Source of the DNA: Ehretia macrophylla
Taxonomy: Eukaryota > Streptophyta > Magnoliopsida > Boraginales > Ehretiaceae
NCBI GenBank assembly: GCA_037974665.1
Contig: CM075770.1
Location: forward strand, 2,988,501-3,052,500
DNA length: 64,000 nucleotides
Direction of reading: 5' to 3'
The translations under genes were made by a program, and so were the position numbers. The notes beneath the pieces were generated by a model. That model saw only the letters and a list, made by a program, of their open reading frames with translations. It had not been told where the DNA came from and did not search any database. Shown here one piece after another: positions 36,801 to 50,284 of the stretch. How positions within the stretch are numbered: the first letter of the stretch is position 1; each line of letters starts with the position of its first letter.

Positions 36801-38095
36801 TGTAAAATATTCCAGAGGCTACTAAACTATCGTGTCGCAGTCCTATTTTGCCCATCAACCTACTTTTGGTTCTATTTTGGCCACTGAACTATCAATTGTG
36901 TATCAATTTGGTCATTCTTTAAATTATTTTTGTTAAAATATACTAATATTAAGGGTGAAATAGTAAAATAAATGATACAAAATTTATTTTTTTTCTTAAA
37001 TTTATCTTATTTGTAATTTGACCCCAATGTATTGAAGTTAGGTTGAATTACACAGTAGCTTCCTGTGGTTTTTCAAAACTGCGCAGGACCCTTATGTGGT
37101 CTTAAAAGCGTACTATCTCCTTTTGGTTTCTGAAAAAAGAAAATGTTATACATAGAGCTACACTGTAATAATCAATGGAAATTCTAGGTCATGCACAACC
37201 TGTCTATTCATATTGGATGTATTCCTCGTCATTCAAACAGATAACACCACCCTCCCGAGTCGCTTCCATGACTTCAACGTCACGTTGCCTTCTTGCTATT
37301 GCTCTTGCTCAGTCTTGATCACTTCATCAGCTAGGTGTTCACAATGCCTTTCTTCGTAGAGATCTTCACCATGACGCTTCATACTGAATATGGCTAATGA
37401 GCTAATCCACAATTAGCGCGAAAAGATATGAGCTCTAGGCTTATCCTCAGTGTAGACCTGTTGTGATAAAAAGATCACTAGTCACTCTTTCATTTGTCCT
37501 TACACGAGTTATCCTTTTGTCATACATTTTCTTATCACTTCAATACATACTATACATATATTGTTTTTCTTTAACATTCACTTAAGTAAAATGATAGACA
37601 CCACCTATTCTTGATAAACCAGTATTTATGTATAGATGTAGGAAGATCTGTTTAGGAAGTAAGAAGCCCCTTTGACATCTCTTCATCTGCAAAGAATTCT
37701 CGATGTGAAAATACATAGATAAATTCTATTTTTTCTGATATACCTTCATTAGTTTTCATAGTAAAACTATAGATTTCATTACCGATCTCGTGAGTATGAA
37801 ATCAGATTGAGTCTCTCATACATTTGTAATTTCTTTTATTCATCTCTCAATGTTTTTTTATGTTGTTTTTATAGTACAACTCATTACTTTTACCCTCAAA
37901 TTTATATGAAGAATTTAACATATTTACGATAGTTATCAACTATCTTACGTCACTATTATTTTTTGTACTAGTTTGAAATCAATAATGTTAGAAATAAAAC
38001 TCTGTATCACACAGAGTTTAATGCAACCACATGCATAACAAGAAAATTTAATAATCACAAGTTGTCGAGCTGAATTATTTATTTTATTGGAATGA
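36800..38095. other. Intergenic, repeat scraps, no gene supported
   Basis: Near 36880-36905, GGCCACTGAACTATCAATTG resembles one end of a plant MULE or MITE, but no opposite end was found. A slightly GC-richer patch at 37190-37410 has a short open frame on the - strand that I do not recognise. Confidence 0.35.
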
Positions 38096-38098
38096 GTT

Positions 38099-38290
38099 AA
38101 ATTGGCTGAGAGTTTACAGATTGAGAAACTTTATATTGAAACTGATTCTGCTATTATGTGTAATTTGTTAAAGAATAACTCGTATCTGTTTAGTCCCCTG
38201 TGTCCTTTAGTTGAAAACTACAAGCAAATATTCTCACACCACAATTGTTACGACAACAGTTTGAAACTTTTCAAATTTACAACCCTCAAA
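38099..38290 (+). mobile_element. LINE-type RNase H scrap
   Basis: The + frame reads LAESLQIEKLYIETDSAIMC, then PLCPLVENYKQIF. It resembles the A-L/I-E-x-D core of plant LINE RNase H-like domains. Only this piece is present, with no tail and no reverse transcriptase. It could instead come from an RNase H-like host domain. Confidence 0.4.
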
Positions 38291-38759
38291 GATCTATGTT
38301 ATTGTTGATGGAGAAAGATATTAGGAATAAAATATCTCCTCGTTTAGTTCAATCCTCCTGGCTTTTACCTCCCTCGAAGCAAAAAGCAAAAACAAAAAAA
38401 CAAGATGGGTTTCAAAACTTCTAATGGAAAAGACATTTCTCTTTATATGATGTAGGCAGTATCAACAGATATAACCCACGCGTTAAAAATAAAATATATA
38501 GAGTTCATGACGTTTTTAAGCCAAATGCGTTGAAACTGACCAAAAAACAAAAACAAACTTAACATCAAAGGAGCTCAGTACTTTAAGTCATGACCATGAC
38601 TATTACTGCACTTGTAGTTTTCCTCCTAGTGTAGAAAATAAGTGTACGATGGTTTATGAAGGAGACCTACTACTATAACCTCATTGGTTTTCTTTAAAGT
38701 TCTTTTATCTCCATTCATTTACTTCTGCCTTTTGCCTTTTCCTTTACTTTCTCTTCCCC

Positions 38760-39165
38760 TGATAGAATATCTTGAGCAAATATTGTCTTGAGCAGTGTGT
38801 CTCACCTCATTCAGTCTTGAACAGTGTACTCCTAGAACAGTGTAATATGCATTTATTATGTTTGACAATTGTAGTTTAGTTTATTCTGTTTATTAAACTC
38901 TTCTGCAAATCTAGACAAGAAAACAATGGAAAACATTCAATGAAATACAACATTACAATTCTATCGTGGTATCAAGAGCTTACAAGACTAGCGCCATGAT
39001 CCTGTTTTTCCACCGGAGCTGTAACAACTCCACATTTCGGGAGTTTCTTCCTAGCTTATGGCTTCTTTTTCACCTAAAGCTTTGTTGGTGACTACTGTTT
39101 TCTTCTACGCTTCCTATTTTCCTACCTTTATTGGCAACCTATCCAAAACAACAAATAAAATAAAA
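38760..39165 (+). mobile_element. Copia 5' LTR/leader remnant
   Basis: TGGTATCAAGAGC at 38967 is a copia-type primer-binding sequence (initiator tRNA-Met complement). It is preceded by about 205 bp that could be an LTR beginning TGATAGAATATC, and followed by a leader and a short start of frame (MASFSPKALL at 39058). Nothing recognisable as pol follows. It is a fragment, and its borders are approximate. Confidence 0.4.
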
Positions 39166-39647
39166 TAAAATCATGTCTTCTCTGAAATAAATTGTTCTTC
39201 ACTTGCAATAAAACTGCATACTGTCTCTTCTACACTTCCACTTCTCTTGAATCCATAAATACAAACTACACCTGCTTCATTCATCCCCTTTGACGAGTGG
39301 CAACGCAACCATCCGTTACTTGGCGATCTTCACTATGTGTTCAACTTCGTGCCATCAAGAAACTCTCTCTACATTGCTGAATCTCTTCAATAGATTCACT
39401 TTCTTTCATTCTCTCCATTTCATGAATCTTCTTCTACCTCAACCAAAGTACCTAACAGTACTCTTGAACCAACAAAATATTCCTCTCTTTCTGTCTTTCC
39501 TTTTCATCCAACGGACAACTCATCTCACAATGCTCAATCTCTTTCTCCAAGCATGCGCATATTTCCAAAATTCTCCCTTCTTTACTGCGGGTAAATGTCC
39601 CAACCGTGACCCCACCACTTTTATCTTTTGATTTTCAACTTTTTTAC

Positions 39648-40024
39648 ATAGTGTTTGGATTGCACAAAGTAATGGAAAGGAAAAAGATTTCTTTGTTTGG
39701 ATTATAATAAAATAATAATGGAAAAGAAGAGAAAAGATTTTATAATCTTTTGTTTGGATTGGAGAAGGAAAGAAAAGGAAATGACAATTTTAAATAAAAA
39801 ATTACTTAAATGCCCTTTGAGACAATGTAGGGTTTAAAGTGTAATAAAGATAATTGTAGAAATAAAAAAAGCTTAGGGACAATAAAGACTTTTTGTCTTT
39901 AAGATTTTGGAACCCCTCCATAACTTTTACTTTCTTTTAAATTGCAATCCAAACAAGAAAAGGGATTCTTTATTCCTTCATTTTCCACTCATTTTCTTTA
40001 AGAATATGAATCCAAACAAGCTGT
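39648..40024. mobile_element. MITE-like repeat, TTTGGATT family copy C
   Basis: The left end (AGTGTTTGGATTGCACAAAG) and right end (AAGAATATGAATCCAAACAAGC) are inverted, and the flanking purine-rich GGAAAGGAAAA faces TTTTCCACTC. No coding capacity is present. This is the clearest of three related copies in the window. Confidence 0.55.
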
Positions 40025-40346
40025 TAATATCCAGATAAATCACCTTTTTTCAGTTCTCCTTCTCATAATTCCACTGGACCCATGGCTTTTACATATTTTC
40101 TCTACTTCTTTATCCCAATCACATTCTCTGTTTTCATGTATTTATTCTCTCTCTTTATGACATTACATCAGGGTCCTACTTATTTTTCTCTCTCCTCTCC
40201 AACGATGCACATCAAGTAGGAATGGTAGTAATTCGGATAACCGTGATTTTTGAATTATTTGAAATCGAAACTGTTTAACAAAATAAAAAATCGAAACTGA
40301 AATCAGACGAATTTAAAAATTCATACCGAAATCGAAACCGAAACCG

Positions 40347-40659
40347 AAACCGATTAGAATTGAAAAAATATAAAGAATTAGTTTGAGTAACAAAATAAAC
40401 TTAAAAACATAGAAAAATTCAAAAGTATATAATATAAAATTTAAATAAAATAACCCGGGAAAACCTACCAAATTAGAAGCGTACGAACAAAGAAAAATGA
40501 CCAAAACCGATTAATGTTGAAAAAATATAAAAAAATAGTTTGAGTAATAAAATAAACTTAAAAACTTAGAAAAATTCAAAAATATATAATATAAAATTTA
40601 CATAAAATAACCCGGGAAAACCTACCAAATTAGAAGCGTACAAACAAAGAAAATTGACC
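40347..40659. repeat. 157-bp tandem duplication
   Basis: A unit starting AAACCGATTA at 40347 repeats at 40504 with few differences. Both copies include AATAACCCGGGAAAACCTAC and TTAGAAGCGTAC. Upstream, 40325-40350 is a short AACCGAA-type array. Confidence 0.85.
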
Positions 40660-40854
40660 TTGAATTTGCTATAAAAAAGGCCAAATTAGAAAAATAGATC
40701 TCAATTATCAGAAAATAATAGTTTTAAATATAAATATGTCTTTAGTTTCTCATAAATGATTCAGTCAATGGAGCAAACAAATATGTGAGTAAATCTCACA
40801 GCAAACAAGCGTAAGTACAAGTAATTGAGTTCACCAGCAGACATCTTTGGATTC

Positions 40855-43800
40855 TGATATGGCATGAAAAATTGGGCTATAAAGATTGGGCCAAAAAGAT
40901 AATAAATCAATTGGGCTAGAGTAATAGGCCATATCTAACACAGATTATGGGCCTAAGATGCTCAACCCAGCACAACCCAAATCCAGCCTAACAGTTATTG
41001 ACCCATTCAAACAAATGTCAACTAACCCCCTAAAGATCATAGGCATGATTCACTCCAAAATTTAGGGGTAGTACCCTCACTAACTTGCAACCAATTCCAC
41101 AAAATCAGAGCTCCCTCAACGGGTATAAGCTTTCTTATTTCATTATAAATACCGGGGTTCACCAGCCAAAAATGATAAGTGATCTCTTACTTACTATTTG
41201 TTATTACTTGTTTGCTTTACATAAACATTCTTTGGTTCTCTTACTGACTTAATCATCTGATGAGGACCCTAAGCCCAAACCTTAGGTCATTTGTTTTGCA
41301 GGTCTGGACAACCAATTGCAAAAAATAGGCCCGATTTGTTGCTTAAAGCTTAGTCAAGTAAACTGTCCTCAACACCGTTTGTGGGAACCGAATTGGTATT
41401 CCATTGAGTATCCACAATGGTACACATGAGAAGTCAGATGCATAGGGGTTTTGGGGAAAAATCTTCATCATCTGGAGTTAGAAACTACTCGTAACAAGAG
41501 GCTATCTACTAGGTTCCACTTATGGGAGTTTCAATCGAACCACTAATAGCTGCCATGACAGTCACAGCAACATTTATAACAACTATACCACCAGGTATAA
41601 CGCCTAATTTGGCATCATCCTCGCAGTCAGTGTACTTGTCAACCATCATGCAGATGTTTTATAGCCTGTAGAGGGCCATGAATTATTTCGTCCAAAGGAA
41701 CATACCGGTAAGAGGGCCAGGATCATATTCAGTACCTTTAGTACCTTAGACATCTAACTATGCAACACGGGGGCTTAGGAGTGAGCCCTTAGGCCGCACT
41801 ACCAAGAGAATGATCAAGATTCCTCTGAGGCTGACAGCAACACAGAAAGTGACAAGACTAATTATACAACTCCTAGGCATGAAATGTAGGAGATCCAGTA
41901 GGTCTAGCGACATGTCGCACAAGCAATTGACCATTCTCTAAGGAGATTCAAGAGGAGCTACATCCTAAGGATATAAGTTTCCCTCTTTGCCAACTTGTGA
42001 TAAATCGACAGATCCTTAAGATCATTTACAAATTTTTGATCACTACATGAATATCTATGATGTACCTGATCATTCGAAATACTGGGCCTTCCAAACCACC
42101 CTTGTTTGAGCTGTTAGGAGGTGGTTCTCCAAGCTCCCCGCAGGATCAATCCGGAGCTACGAACAATTGTCCCAAGAGTTCTTGGATCGATTTACCAACA
42201 GTAAGCAGCCCTCAAAGCTCACAGCATCCTTGTTAAATCTTAAGCAGCAAGGGCTAAGATCAAGGCCGTTCAAGGACTCTTTAGCTCGTAAAGAATCGAA
42301 ATCCCTCACGGAGCTTATAGCTCGTGTGGAGAGGTACATTCATTCAGAAGAGGTCATGTTGGCAAAAAGAGAAGAGGAAAAAAAGGCGGGGAAGACCACA
42401 GAGAAAGGCAAAGAGAAGGCCAGAGACAAAAAAAGGTTCCTAAAAAACGGAGAGCTCAAGCAAAAACAGGTACAAATAGTACACACCAGTAAATGCGCCC
42501 AGAGTTGAGATCTTGTACGAGATCTGTAGAAAAAAGGATCTTAAATGGCCAAAGAAAATGGGAGATAACCTAGATCGAAGGTCCAAAGACAAGTACAACA
42601 GGTTCTATGATGATTATGGGCATGATACTGAGGACTGTTTCCAGCTAAGAGATGAAATTGAGTCCTTCATCAAGAGCCCGAGGATGGGTCACCAGGAGAA
42701 TTGACACGCAGTTGTTGTGGAAAATATAGCAGAGGGACCTTCGGCTAGAGGAAAAACTCGAGTTGGTAGAAGAGCTTATCTGAAGCATGTGCGATAAAAA
42801 CCCCTTCTTCAAGGACCAATGCCCGAGGAGTAGATCACTTTTACCTCCTAGGACCTGGTCAGGCTGATTGTCCTACATGATGATCCACTATTAATCCAAG
42901 GTACCATCACTAACTTTCTAGTTAAAAGAATCATGGTTGACACAGGTAGCTCTGTAGAGGTATTGTTCCTGCATGTTTTTAAAAAGCTCAGTATCAGTCA
43001 CGACAACCTCCGATCCATGAGGGGGACACTAGCAGGCTTTACCAGAGAAACATTCCAACCGGAGGCATGATCAACCTACCACTAACCTTGGAAACGGGAA
43101 AAAGATAAGCCACCGTCATTTGCAACTTCATAGTGGTAGCCTATAAATCAGCATATAATACTATCATAAGTTCTGTGGCCCTAAATAAATTCAGAGCCTA
43201 GCATCTCCGTACCATCAAAAGCTAAGATTCCTAACCATAGCCACGATCCATGGAGATCAATTATTGGCTCGGGAGTACTACACTACCTCTCTAAAAATCT
43301 TGGGACCTGCAGCCCCATTGACAGAGCTACCAAAAAAAGAGGAACAGAGGAAGGGGAAGAATCCCATGCCGACAAAAGAGCTGACCGAAGTAAATCTGAC
43401 CCCCAATAAGAAGGTCAAGATTGGAAGCGAGCTCTCGACGGGCTACAAAAGAGGTATAACCCAATTTCTTTCAGATAATATTCACATTTTTGCCTAGTCT
43501 TCCACTGATATGACAGGTGTAGACCCGAAAGTATCCGTACACCGTCTCAATACAGATCTGTTCCATTGACTTGTACGACGACAAAAAAAAACAATTCGGG
43601 ACTAAGAAAAATCAGATCATACAAGAAGAGAACAAGCTGCTAAAGCCAGACCACGTATGGGAAATAGAGTACCTAGAATGGCTGGCAAATATTGTCCTCG
43701 TTCTAAAGCCAAACGACAAATGGAGGATGTGTGTAGATTACACGGACCTCAACAAAGCCTACCCAAAGGACTCCTACCTACTGCCTTGTATAGATCAACT

Positions 43801-46800
43801 GATAGATGCCACTTTTAGATGTGAGCTCCTCACATTCGTGGATGCCTTTAAATGATACAATCGGATCTGCATGGCTCCCGAAGATGAAAAAAAACCTCAT
43901 TTGTCACTAACACAGGTACATATTGCAACAAGGTAATACCATTTGGTCTAAAAAATGTAGGAGCCACTTATCAAAGGATGGTAAACAAGGTCTTTGAGAA
44001 GCAAATAGACAACAATATGAAAATCTATGTTGATAACATGCTGGTCAAGAACAAAAGAGCTGAGACTCATATCGCGGATTTGGCAGAAGCCTTCGCAACT
44101 ATGGAAAAGTTAGGGATTAAACTCAATCTAGAAAAGTGTGTCTTCAGAGTATAAATAGACAAATTTCTAGGGTTTATGGTGACCAAGAGAGGAATACAAG
44201 TCAACCCTAAGAAGGTCCAAGCAATCCTGGAAATGAGGCCACCTTAGTGCCAAAAAGAAGTCTAGTTCCTAGCAGGGAAAGTAGCTGCCCTCAGTAGATT
44301 CATGTCTAGGTCTGCCAATAGGTGTACACCCTTTTTCAAGGTGCTCAGAAACCCAAAGGACTTTAGATAGACAGGGGAATGCCAAAAATCATTTGAGAAG
44401 CTGAAGGCGTACCTAAGCTTGACGTCATTGCTGTCCAGACCCGAGCCAGGGAGATCCTGACACTCTACCTAGCCAACTCACCGATAGCAGTAGCGGTAAC
44501 ATTAATTAGGGAAGAAAGCAGGATACAAAAACCTATCTACTATGTGAACAAAATTCTTAAAGAAGCTGAACTTAGATATTCAACCATAGAGTGAATTGCT
44601 CTAACTCTGCTCACTACTTCGCGGAAGCTCAAGCACTATTTTGACGCTTATACCATCAAGGTGATGACAAATATACTGCTAAGGTGAATCCTCCATAAGC
44701 TAGAAACTTCAGGTTGTTTGCTCAAGTGGGCCGTCGAGCTCAGTCAATTTGACATACAATATCAACCGCGGATCTCTATCGAAGCCCAAGCGTTGGCAGA
44801 CTTTATAGTCGAATGCATGGGCCATGCCTAGACCAGCCCAGGGAAACCAATCCAGGTCGACGGCGCCTCCGGAAAACAGGGCAGTAGAGTAGACATTGTT
44901 ATCACAAACCTTAGCGGAAAAGAATCTCAGTATGTCTAACGAGGTAGAATACGAAGCGCTAGTTGTGGGGCTTAGGACCGCTATAGCTCAAGGAGCACAA
45001 GTCAACGTCATAACCGATTCCCAGCTGGTAGGCAACTAGGTAATCAGGGAATTTGAGGCAAGAGACCCAACGATGCAAACCTATCTCAGAAAGATAAAAG
45101 AGCTCATTTCAGGCCTTAAAAGCTTTCATATCTGGCAGGTCCTGTAACGCCCCGATCCCTCACGAGACCGGAGGCTCTAATAACCAAGCTATTCTCAACC
45201 CAATTCTAACCCAGTCTCAAAATTTTAGGGAAAACGGACAGAGTTTCCTCTGTACCGCGGACATTTTTCAAACCTGTAAATGCTCAAAATAGCCACAATA
45301 TACTAAAACAAGATTTTATAATTAAAATTCAAAGGTTCAAGGCCATCCAAGCCTTTGAACAACAACTACATAACATACAAGCAAGCAAATCATTTCTAAT
45401 TTTAACTATACGTAGTTGGATACAACAATAGCCAAGTTTTACTTCCAAGTTTTGTTAATAACACAAGCATGCAAAATGATAAGTTTACTATAGATTATTA
45501 CATGTCATTCCACTTTATATCCAACATACAAGATTACAAATTATTACATTCACCAAATATACCCAAGACCCCAAGGTCACAAAAGATAACCAACAACAAC
45601 TCCACGCAAGCTTTACATTTTAGACAACCTTATCACACAAGAAGTCACAGAAATTGCTTAACTAGTACTTCCTCCTCTTCAACTACCGCTACTAGCTGGA
45701 GGTCTACCTCAACTTCTCCTGAAACATGTTAGATGAGGAGTGAGCAACAATGTTGCCCAGCGAGGGAGGTGATGCAACATACCGGGCGTGCAATATGATA
45801 TGCAAACACAAGAAAACATATATATATATAACATAAGAAACAAGATTTAAATAACAAGTAGATAACCACATTTAAAAGGATACGGTTCCACTTCAAGTCT
45901 TCAATCACGAGCCACGAGCCACGAACTTTACGCAAATGCCGGCAAACCCCTTACTCCAATAAGTTGGGATACTCCGGATGTATCCCGATCCTACGACCCT
46001 TTCTCCTGAGGTAGGTCTATACCCAGCAGGTGAACCACGCCTCTGGGGTAGTGGAGTATGCCTTAGTGAGAAGGGAATAGGCACCATGGTAGTCGAGGGA
46101 GCACGGCAAGCCCGAAGCCGCCCGTGTTTCTCGACGCTACCATGTCCGAAAAGGTTGCGCAATCCAATATTCGATCACAATAATTCAAGCAATGCCAATA
46201 TAATTCAAGAATCACATAAATGAGGGACAACAAAGTAGGTTGCCATCGCACGTAGATTATAATGAATAAGCCATATAACAATATAAATAAAAGACAAGTG
46301 TATATTTAGTCTATTCATATCAAAGTACACGTAATTTTAAGCAATCATATTAAACTATACAATTTATGAGCAGTAAAACAAATTAAGATGCACAAAAGAA
46401 TGTAACTCCCTCACCTTGGATCCGACTAAATATGCAAGAAAATAGCTCCGATTACCCCAACCTCCTCGAACTAGCTTGGACATGTACCCTAGCGTGTTCA
46501 TATAAGTTTAACACTTTAGCAATTATCTATATTAATTTCTAACTTAATTTAACTTTTGCTTAACTCAATCCACAACAATAGAAGTTATATATAATCACAT
46601 TTATATCATATTATCACATAGCCCAAGAAATCACACAAATGACTCTAAAGCATTTCCTTAGTCTTGCAAGGGTATTAGCTACGTTACAATGTAACAAGTT
46701 AACTTCCTAACTAACTTAACTTCGTTTATACCACAAGGAATATCAAGTTAAACTTCCAATCAAGACAACTACTTTAACACTTAAATATAATTCAACTATA

Positions 46801-49800
46801 ACATGTTCTAAAAGTCATTATCATGCTTATTTACTCAATACATCATATATAACTCAATTAAAAATAAAATATAGCAATTAAGTAGTCCAAATAACTAACT
46901 AAGCAAAAAGTTCAACCAATTCATATAAATTCTAACAAAATCCTTTTTCCAATTGTTTACAAAATATGTTCTAAACTTCACACAGGATAAAGAATTCTAA
47001 ATTTAACTTTACTAATCAATTATTGCCACCTTATGACCCACGTAAATGCCAAGAAATCCCATTTTTAAGCATGTTAACTCAAAAACTTTGAAAAGCCTCT
47101 TAGGTGATTTGAACTATACCTACTTAATCCGATTAGCAATTAAGCATCATAATTACATTTTAAAGGCTTCCTAACACATCTAAGACTAATTACATAATCA
47201 AACAAGTCGAATTAAAACATTTGTTCCAAAGTCCCCTAACGACACCTTTAATCAATGCCATAAATGCATTAGAGACATTATCTAACATATATAACACCAT
47301 TCAAGGCATTCAAACCCATCTGGACAACAAATATACGCATAGCCCCTTTTTGTGTGCAATTCAATTAATCAAGTTCTAACCAATTTAAACACTAATCTAG
47401 GTTTAATGTCACCTATAGCACCCTTAGATAACACAAAATCAAGCTTCAATCACACTACCTCAAAGCTCAAAACAAGTCAAGTTAGAGCTCCATGAAAGCA
47501 TGCATTTTTCCAAATCTTCTAACAGAATCCTAACTTTATCAAATTATTTACCTATTCTATTCATCTCCAAATTCTCTGATTTTTATGTATAAACGTATCT
47601 CTTCGAGTGTAGATAACTTTAGAATCAAATGGAACTCAATTCCGATCTAAATTCCTCAAGATACAACCATTTCCGTACGACTGCGCATAACTACCCTGCA
47701 CCAGCGATTTTCAGGACAGATTTCAAAAATGGTTAAATCAGAAGGTCAAAACGTTCGAATTAGCTTTAGCTCTAGAAATCAACATTTGTTCAGAACTTCC
47801 TAATCTAGCTACTGTGTAAATTTCGTTAATTTTAGAGTACGTTTGCTATGTCGAAAATGGTTCCAAACGTGATGGACAGTAGGCTGCCCAGATTACTACC
47901 TTTGCACTAATGTTCAATTAGTTTAACCTCTTGCTCAATCCACTAGCTTAGCATGTTACTAACTCCACAACTAACTTAAAGCTTCACCTAGGCACTTCCT
48001 CAAACATCTTAAAGGCATTTCAAGTTCTCAACACCATTTCATGCAATTAGCTAATCAACCAACAATACATAGGCATACAAGCAAATACATGTCAAAAGTT
48101 TACTCTACAAGCTCTCTAGCTATTATTTCATGTATTAGAAACAATAAAATGATTAGAAATGCAAAAAGCCCAAAATTTGCGGGTTACTATTCACAGACAC
48201 TATTCATCTTCTTCCCCAAATCTCCAAACTTAATTTTCAACCACAAAATTATTCAAATAGCTATAAAAGAATGTTGCATGATCATAATAGAGGCGAATTT
48301 AAGCATAAATAACCATAGATAAGCAAGATATAACAAATATCAAAATTTAAAGTTTGTAGCTAAACATTCAAATGCACAAAGATAGGGAATCCCTCACCAA
48401 ATTAGAGATGTAGGAGAAAATGAGAAGTTTTTTAATGGTTTGAAATCCTTTGGAAGAGCTTGGAAGATCAAATTGAACAAACTTTGCATGAAAAATTACT
48501 ATTCCCGTATAGGGGTTTTTTGGCTATTTTGAGGCATTTTTGGCTTATTTTTTGAATATTTGTATGCATATATGGTATATGATGTATATATGTATGTGTT
48601 GTATATTTAGCTTAAGTCAATTATCACAAAATCTTGGTCAAACTATGCTAAATCTCAATTTAAATGCTAACCAGTTTAAAAAAAATAATGTTTACATTAC
48701 GTAACACTATTCAACGAAACACTAATCATTTTTCAAACGCAAGTTCCCGACCTTCAAAATCCAAAACTACAAGTTCCCGATTTCTTTTATAAGTTATACT
48801 ATCTAGAAAAAATATTAATTCGAGCAAATTAGACAGTTGATTTTCTTATGAATAGTAGCTACTAATAAAACATATAATCAAGAATAAGAAATGCACATTG
48901 AAATGCTCAAAGAGACATGCAACAATTACGAATGAACGTGATGAGAAATCTCGGGCGTCACAGGTCCCTTGAGCTGAAAATGAAAAAGCTAACGCACTAT
49001 CACAATTGGCCCTAGGAACCATAGAGCCAGTCACAGTGATCGTAGACAAGGTGGAAAAACTGGCTATAAAAATTGAGATCATGGAGGTAACGAATACGGA
49101 CTCATGGATGCAACCCGTTCGGGCCTACTTACAAACCGAGGACTTACCTAAAGAAAGATCGGAAGCTAAAAAGGTCGTAAAGCGTTCTTCCAGATTCATA
49201 GTTATCGGAGATCAATTATACAAAAGATCCTAAACGTGGCCCCTACTCAAATGCATAAACCCAGCGGAAAAAAACTATATCCTCTAAGAGGTCCATGAAG
49301 GGGTTTGCGGGGGTCATATCGGAACTAAAAGCCTGGCAAGAAAAGTCCTATGATTAGGATATTTATGGCCTAATCTCCAGCAAAATTCTCAAGACATAGT
49401 GAGAAAATGTGACATATGATAGCGTCATTCTAACATCCAACAGCGACCTGCTACAGACCTCGCAATCTTAACCAGCCCTTGGCCATTTACCCAGTGGGGA
49501 CTAGACATTATCGGACCTCTACCCCAGAGCACAGAACAAAGAAAGTTCATATTTGTAGCTGTGGATTACTTCAGCAAATGGGTGGAAGCCGAGTCAGTGG
49601 CCAGAATCACTGATAAGGTCGCTTGAAGCTTTATTTGGAAATCAGTTGTGTGCCGATTTAGAGTCCCACGGATCATTATCACGGACCACAGCAAACAGTT
49701 TGATTCTACCTACTTCTGCAATAAATGCACAGAACTTGGCAAAAATCTAAGAATTGCCTCAGTAGCACATCCTCAAACTAACGGTCAAATCGAAGTTACT

Positions 49801-50275
49801 AACAGAACTATTTTGTAGAGGCTGAAGAAGAAGTTAGGACAAGCCAAAGGCCTATGGGTAGAGATCCTCCCTGAGGTCCTGTGGGCCTATAGGACCACAC
49901 CCAGTACCACAACCGGAGAGACTCCATTTGCATTGACTTTCAGAACTGAAGTAGTCTTACTAGTGGAGATCGGATCCCCAAGTAGTAGAATACAACTCTA
50001 CGAAGAATAAGTCAATGATCAAGGTCTTCACGAAAACCCCAGGACCTTTGTCCACAAAGTTAGGCCCAAGCAAATTCGAAGAGATAATTGGGTCCTCCGC
50101 AAAGCCATGTTCAGACCTCAGCCACATGAGGGTAAACTAGCCCCAAATTGGGAAAGGTTTTACCTAGTCAAGGAAGAGCTCCGACCAGGAGTCTACAAAT
50201 TGGCTGAGTCGAATAGAAATGAGCTCACAAACGCTTGGTACACGGAGCACCTTAAAAAATATTTCTTGTAATTAC
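40855..50275 (+). mobile_element. Ty3/gypsy (Tat-like) LTR retrotransposon fossil, interrupted by another insertion
   Basis: A single putative 5' LTR (about 40855-41374, TGATATGG to CTCAACA) is followed by a CCGTTTGTGGGAA primer-site remnant like those of Tat/Retand elements. Then come gag (about 42.0-42.7 kb, with LARKESKSLTELIARVERYI), protease with an MVDTGSS block (about 42.95 kb), reverse transcriptase (about 43.65-44.2 kb), RNase H and a second archaeal-type RNase H (about 44.5-45.1 kb). Integrase follows (about 49.2-50.2 kb, GLDIIGPL.QSTEQRKFIFV and HPQTNGQ). The order RT-RH-aRH-INT indicates the Tat group. Coding is broken in many places (well over ten), so the copy is old. A separate 3.8 kb element sits inside at 45143-48962. 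No 3' LTR matching the 5' one was found. Confidence 0.88.
45138..48967. mobile_element. 3.8 kb non-coding insertion with 5-bp TSD, possibly a solo LTR
   Basis: GGTCC at 45138-45142 and 48963-48967 brackets an insert (45143-48962, 3820 bp). The insert opens TGTAACGCCCCGATCC and closes AATCTCGGGCGTCACA. Its ends therefore form a TG...CA pair with inverted termini of about 12 bp (TGTNACGCCCNGA), and the 5-bp duplication fits LTR-type integration. No protein domain of any retroelement is present, and I saw no internal second copy of the ends. A long solo LTR, for example of a Tekay/Del-like chromovirus whose LTRs have similar termini, is the simplest reading. A LARD-type non-autonomous element is the alternative. 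Confidence 0.8.
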
Positions 50276-50284
50276 TCTATGTAA

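Noticed and set aside
37190-37410. Short GC-richer patch with a minus-strand frame (MKRHGEDLYEERHC)
   Set aside because: No recognised family, no splice context and a short length.
45469-46281. Several 60-93 codon open frames within the 3.8 kb insert
   Set aside because: None shows a family signature. They lie on both strands in what looks like non-coding repeat sequence.
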